Source: Gallionellaceae bacterium (GTDB lineage: Bacteria; Pseudomonadota; Gammaproteobacteria; Burkholderiales; Gallionellaceae). Taken from it: a stretch of 23,667 bases of DNA. The notes under the pieces are model-generated. The model saw only the letters and a list, made by a program, of their open reading frames with translations, did not search any database and was not told the DNA's origin. The DNA lies in the NCBI GenBank assembly GCA_003151655.1, contig PLYB01000244.1:14626-38292 (forward strand). Direction: 5' to 3'. Positions 23,554 to 23,667 of the stretch are shown here, piece after piece; positions within the stretch are counted from its first letter, which is position 1; each line of letters opens with the position of its first letter. Made by a program: the position numbers and the translations under genes.

Positions 23554-23667
23554 TACAAACTCCTTTCAGATTCAAATTACTAGACAATTCCAATCATCGC
23601 TGTCCGCTATCATATATCAAAGAGCATTAGGATCGTCAAGGGCAAGCCTCTTCCAATATGAAATGAG

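Overview
The window looks like a piece of betaproteobacterial chromosome. The best fit is the Nitrosomonadales (Gallionellaceae such as Nitrotoga or Sideroxydans, or Nitrosomonadaceae). This placement is inferred from gene content and protein style: an ncgABC-nirK nitrosative-stress operon of the type known from Nitrosomonas, the rarA-serS neighbourhood, and base composition close to even. No marker gene here fixes the genus.

Layout. Positions 1-3434 are housekeeping: the 3' end of rarA, serS, a convergent mltF, and tRNA-Ser(CGA). Positions 3491-8480 are the core of interest. A truncated haemoglobin and a [2Fe-2S]/flavin reductase read leftward. The ncgA-ncgB-ncgC-nirK operon (two-domain multicopper oxidase, two cytochromes c, copper nitrite reductase) reads rightward and ends in a strong intrinsic terminator. 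Their 458-470 bp shared control region holds two NsrR-like operators, one per transcription unit, and a perfect 19-bp palindrome. I read this as one nitric-oxide/nitrite response module: one arm consumes NO (haemoglobin plus reductase), the other handles nitrite and NO through periplasmic copper and haem proteins.

Positions 8485-13493 form a copper/silver efflux locus: a MITE-like 103-bp element, then cusB, cusA and, after a C/G-rich repeat, cusF. No outer-membrane cusC lies in the window. It sits beside genes for two periplasmic copper enzymes, so copper supply and copper defence are physically linked. Positions 13548-21120 hold sensory and unassigned genes: a large PAS-HAMP chemoreceptor with a C-terminal adaptation tether, a small outer-membrane barrel, a secreted DUF1566 protein, a tiny membrane protein, an all-alpha dUTPase, a receiver-TPR protein, and an unannotated 55-residue protein built of 11-residue repeats.

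Positions 21576-23667 hold a PAS-LuxR regulator, then a 45-bp fragment of the 3' half of a CAU-anticodon tRNA (tRNA-Ile2-like). The fragment has a terminator on its chromosomal side and helically phased short repeats on the other. This looks like the attachment-site scar at the end of an integrated element that extends rightward past the window. The DUF29 gene at the right edge would then be the first island gene.
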